Shown here piece by piece: positions 62,368 through 64,000 of a stretch of DNA of 64,000 nucleotides. This stretch comes from Paenarthrobacter aurescens TC1 (GTDB lineage: Bacteria > Actinomycetota > Actinomycetes > Actinomycetales > Micrococcaceae): positions 2,046,001-2,110,000 of the forward strand of contig CP000474.1 of the NCBI GenBank assembly GCA_000014925.1. Reading direction: 5' to 3'. Below the pieces are notes generated by a model. It did no database searches and was not told where the DNA came from. It saw only the letters and a program-made list of their open reading frames with translations. Both the position numbers and the translations under genes were made by a program. The number at the start of each line of letters is the position of its first letter. The first letter of the stretch is position 1.

Positions 62368-63723
62368 ATGAGTGCAGTGGTCGCACAACCATCGGGCGCG
62401 AGTTCTCCGAGGAAGGTCGCCTTCGCGAGCCTCATCGGCACGACTATCGAGTGGTACGACTTCTTTATCTACAGCACCGCAGCGGTGCTCGTTTTTCACC
62501 ACCTTTTCTTCCCTGGCTTCGACCCGACAACCGGGACGCTGCTTGCATTCTCGACCTTCGCGGCCGGCTTCGTCGCCCGTCCTATCGGGGCCATCGTCTT
62601 CGGCCACTTCGGTGACAGGGCAGGCCGGAAGCCGATGATGGTCCTCACCATTTTGATCATGGGCATTGCCACTGTAGCTATTGGACTACTGCCCACATAC
62701 GACTCGATTGGCGTGTTCGCCCCGATTCTGCTGGTCATACTGCGGCTGACCCAAGGATTCGCACTCGGGGGAGAGTGGGGTGGCGCAGTGCTGATGGCTA
62801 CCGAACATTCCCCCGAAGGCAAACGAGGCTATTTCGGTAGCTGGCCGCAGGCAGGCGTTGCAGTCGGGCTGATCCTGGCCATGACCTTATACATACCCCT
62901 GGAGTCTATGGCGGAGGAGGCCTTCATGGCCTGGGGCTGGAGGGTCCCTTTCCTGCTCAGCGCGGTACTGGTTATCACTGGCCTTGTTATTCGTGTGAAG
63001 GTCGCGGAAAGCCCGGAGTTCGATCGCGTCAAGGCTGACCACGGCGTTGTGCGTCTGCCTGTAGTCGAGGTGCTTCGGACACACCCCAAGCAAGTGTTTC
63101 TTGTAGCCGGCGCAAGTCTGGCACCGGGAATCTTCTTCTACCTGATCACCGTGTACAACTTTGTTTACGCAGGGAGGTCCGGAGATCTGGATTCGACGGC
63201 GATGTTGGTCCTGGTGATCGTCACCTCCGCGATTGGCTTCGTGGTTACCCCGATCGCCGGTGCGCTCTCAGATAAATTCGGCGGGCAACGGGTGTACTTG
63301 TGGGGTCTTGCGCTCATCGTCGTGGTTGCGTTCCCGCTGTACTTTGCCCTTGATGGGGGCACTTATGGCCTCATCGCCGTGTGCTACGTTGCGGCAACGG
63401 TGGCCGTATATATCCCATGGGCACTCTCGCCGGCATACTTCTCCACCGCCTTTGACGCAAAGGTCCGCTACAGCGGACTGTTCTTGGCTACGACGCTCGG
63501 CAATCTCTTCGGCAGCGCCATTGCGCCCCTTATTGCCGGTGCCCTGTTTGCTGCAACAAGTGCATCTGTCTCAACTTCGCTTTACGTCTTCGTTGCCGGA
63601 ACGGTGTCCATAACGTGCGCTGTTTTGCTCGGACGGGTCATCCGGAAGAAGGCATCGCGGGCTGGGGGACGCAGCGATGCGACCGGGGTTGATGAGGTCC
63701 CCGCATCCACGTATTCGGAGTGA
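62368..63723 (+). CDS. Metabolite:proton symporter (MHS/MFS family)
   Basis: This 451-residue, 12-helix MFS transporter is of the metabolite:H+ symporter family (ShiA/KgtP/ProP-like). GTTIEWYDFFIYSTAA in helix 1, the loop GHFGDRAGRKPMM, and the helix-4/5 motif LRLTQGFALGGEWGGAVLMA are diagnostic. Substrates are usually organic acids or osmolytes. GGAGG lies 6-7 nt before the ATG. A dioxygenase gene starts about 120 bp downstream, so this may import its substrate. Confidence 0.92.
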   Translation: MSAVVAQPSGASSPRKVAFASLIGTTIEWYDFFIYSTAAVLVFHHLFFPGFDPTTGTLLAFSTFAAGFVARPIGAIVFGHFGDRAGRKPMMVLTILIMGIATVAIGLLPTYDSIGVFAPILLVILRLTQGFALGGEWGGAVLMATEHSPEGKRGYFGSWPQAGVAVGLILAMTLYIPLESMAEEAFMAWGWRVPFLLSAVLVITGLVIRVKVAESPEFDRVKADHGVVRLPVVEVLRTHPKQVFLVAGASLAPGIFFYLITVYNFVYAGRSGDLDSTAMLVLVIVTSAIGFVVTPIAGALSDKFGGQRVYLWGLALIVVVAFPLYFALDGGTYGLIAVCYVAATVAVYIPWALSPAYFSTAFDAKVRYSGLFLATTLGNLFGSAIAPLIAGALFAATSASVSTSLYVFVAGTVSITCAVLLGRVIRKKASRAGGRSDATGVDEVPASTYSE

Positions 63724-63764
63724 GTTCTCACAAAGCAATCCTCAGCAGGAACGGCTCGTCTTGA

Positions 63765-63800
63765 CCAGTAACCGATGACAGGCCAGTCACCGATGACAGA
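63765..63800. repeat. 18-bp tandem duplication before the dioxygenase gene
   Basis: CCAGTAACCGATGACAGG (63765-63782) is followed directly by CCAGTCACCGATGACAGA (63783-63800), with two mismatches. It lies about 40 bp before the dioxygenase start. Confidence 0.85.
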
Positions 63801-63841
63801 GACGGGCGCCATATCAAACGCAACCATAGGAAGGAACTACC

Positions 63842-64000
63842 ATGAGCGGCAACGAACAACAGTTCAAAACATTCACCCTGGAACGAGCAACACCCACTAT
63901 CGGGGCGTACATCCATGGACTGGATCTACGTGAAGAGATCACCCCGGATGCCGGACGGAACTACGGGAAGCTTTCCTTGAACACCAAGTACTGTTTCTCC
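63842..64000 (+). CDS. TauD/TfdA-family dioxygenase, N-terminus only, apparent frameshift
   Basis: The reading from ATG 63842 (AGGAA upstream) gives IGAYIHGLDLREEITPDAG, the start of a 2-oxoglutarate-dependent taurine/2,4-D-type dioxygenase. After GG it then reads NYGKLSLNTKYC, unlike the family. In another frame the bases from 63958 read ELREAFLEHQVLFL, which is the conserved continuation. So about one base is missing at 63956-63958. The gene is cut by the right edge, so I cannot tell whether the rest is intact. The frameshift could be real or a sequence error. The enzyme would hydroxylate a substrate, possibly one imported by the preceding MHS transporter. Confidence 0.72.
   Translation, partial: MSGNEQQFKTFTLERATPTIGAYIHGLDLREEITPDAGRNYGKLSLNTKYCFS

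Overview
The window is high-GC actinobacterial DNA, most likely from an Arthrobacter/Paenarthrobacter-type soil organism (Micrococcales). The grounds are frequent GTG starts, GTGA/ATGA overlaps, a TrxC-type thioredoxin, a C-type sortase pilus, many sugar and acid-sugar catabolic operons, and ROK, GntR, PucR and AraC regulators. I see no rRNA, tRNA, CRISPR array or intact insertion sequence. Both edges cut a gene: a PucR regulator on the left and a TauD/TfdA-type dioxygenase on the right.

Region 1 (1-11.2 kb) holds the PucR regulator and a stress island. A minus-strand pair (UBP zinc-finger protein, then a cyclic-nucleotide-domain/thioredoxin-reductase-like flavoprotein) faces a tightly overlapping plus-strand operon dnaK-grpE-cbpA-cbpM-clpB-trxC. 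The operon ends in a strong terminator, followed by a second terminator about 70 nt on. Region 2 (11.3-13.1 kb) is a WxL-like secreted protein with a DUF916-type membrane partner. Region 3 (13.1-24.7 kb) has an AraC regulator, a ROK regulator and a divergent operon: two Gfo/Idh/MocA oxidoreductases, a ribose-type ABC transporter, and three TIM-barrel sugar isomerase/epimerase-like proteins. The set fits uptake and C3-oxidation/elimination/reduction of a sugar or glycoside (inference).

Region 4 (25-32.8 kb) carries ppsA with a frameshifted ppsR, a ribbon-helix-helix/Doc toxin-antitoxin pair, and an AraC-controlled aldoxime dehydratase plus nitrilase pair. Region 5 (32.8-37.6 kb) has a GH3 beta-glucosidase, an MGDG-synthase-like glycosyltransferase and a lipid-kinase-like protein. 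Region 6 (37.7-43.8 kb) is an acid-sugar operon (KdgT permease, RuBisCO-like protein, DUF1537 kinase, zinc alcohol dehydrogenase) facing a GntR/UTRA regulator.

Region 7 (44.4-51.4 kb) is a sortase-assembled pilus operon (large adhesin-like subunit, major pilin, class C sortase). It converges with an unusual single-polypeptide ECF sigma factor fused to a zinc-finger, membrane and extracytoplasmic region. Region 8 (51.8-60.6 kb) is an ABC-transporter operon ending in threonine aldolase, amidohydrolase and an E1/transketolase-like enzyme. A tandem-HTH TetR regulator is divergent from it. Region 9 (62.4-64 kb) is an MHS-family transporter and the start of a dioxygenase gene that appears frameshifted.

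The points most worth following up are the sigma-factor fusion beside the pilus, the RuBisCO-like acid-sugar operon, the 3-keto-sugar-type cluster, the redox-linked chaperone island, and two apparent single-base frameshifts.
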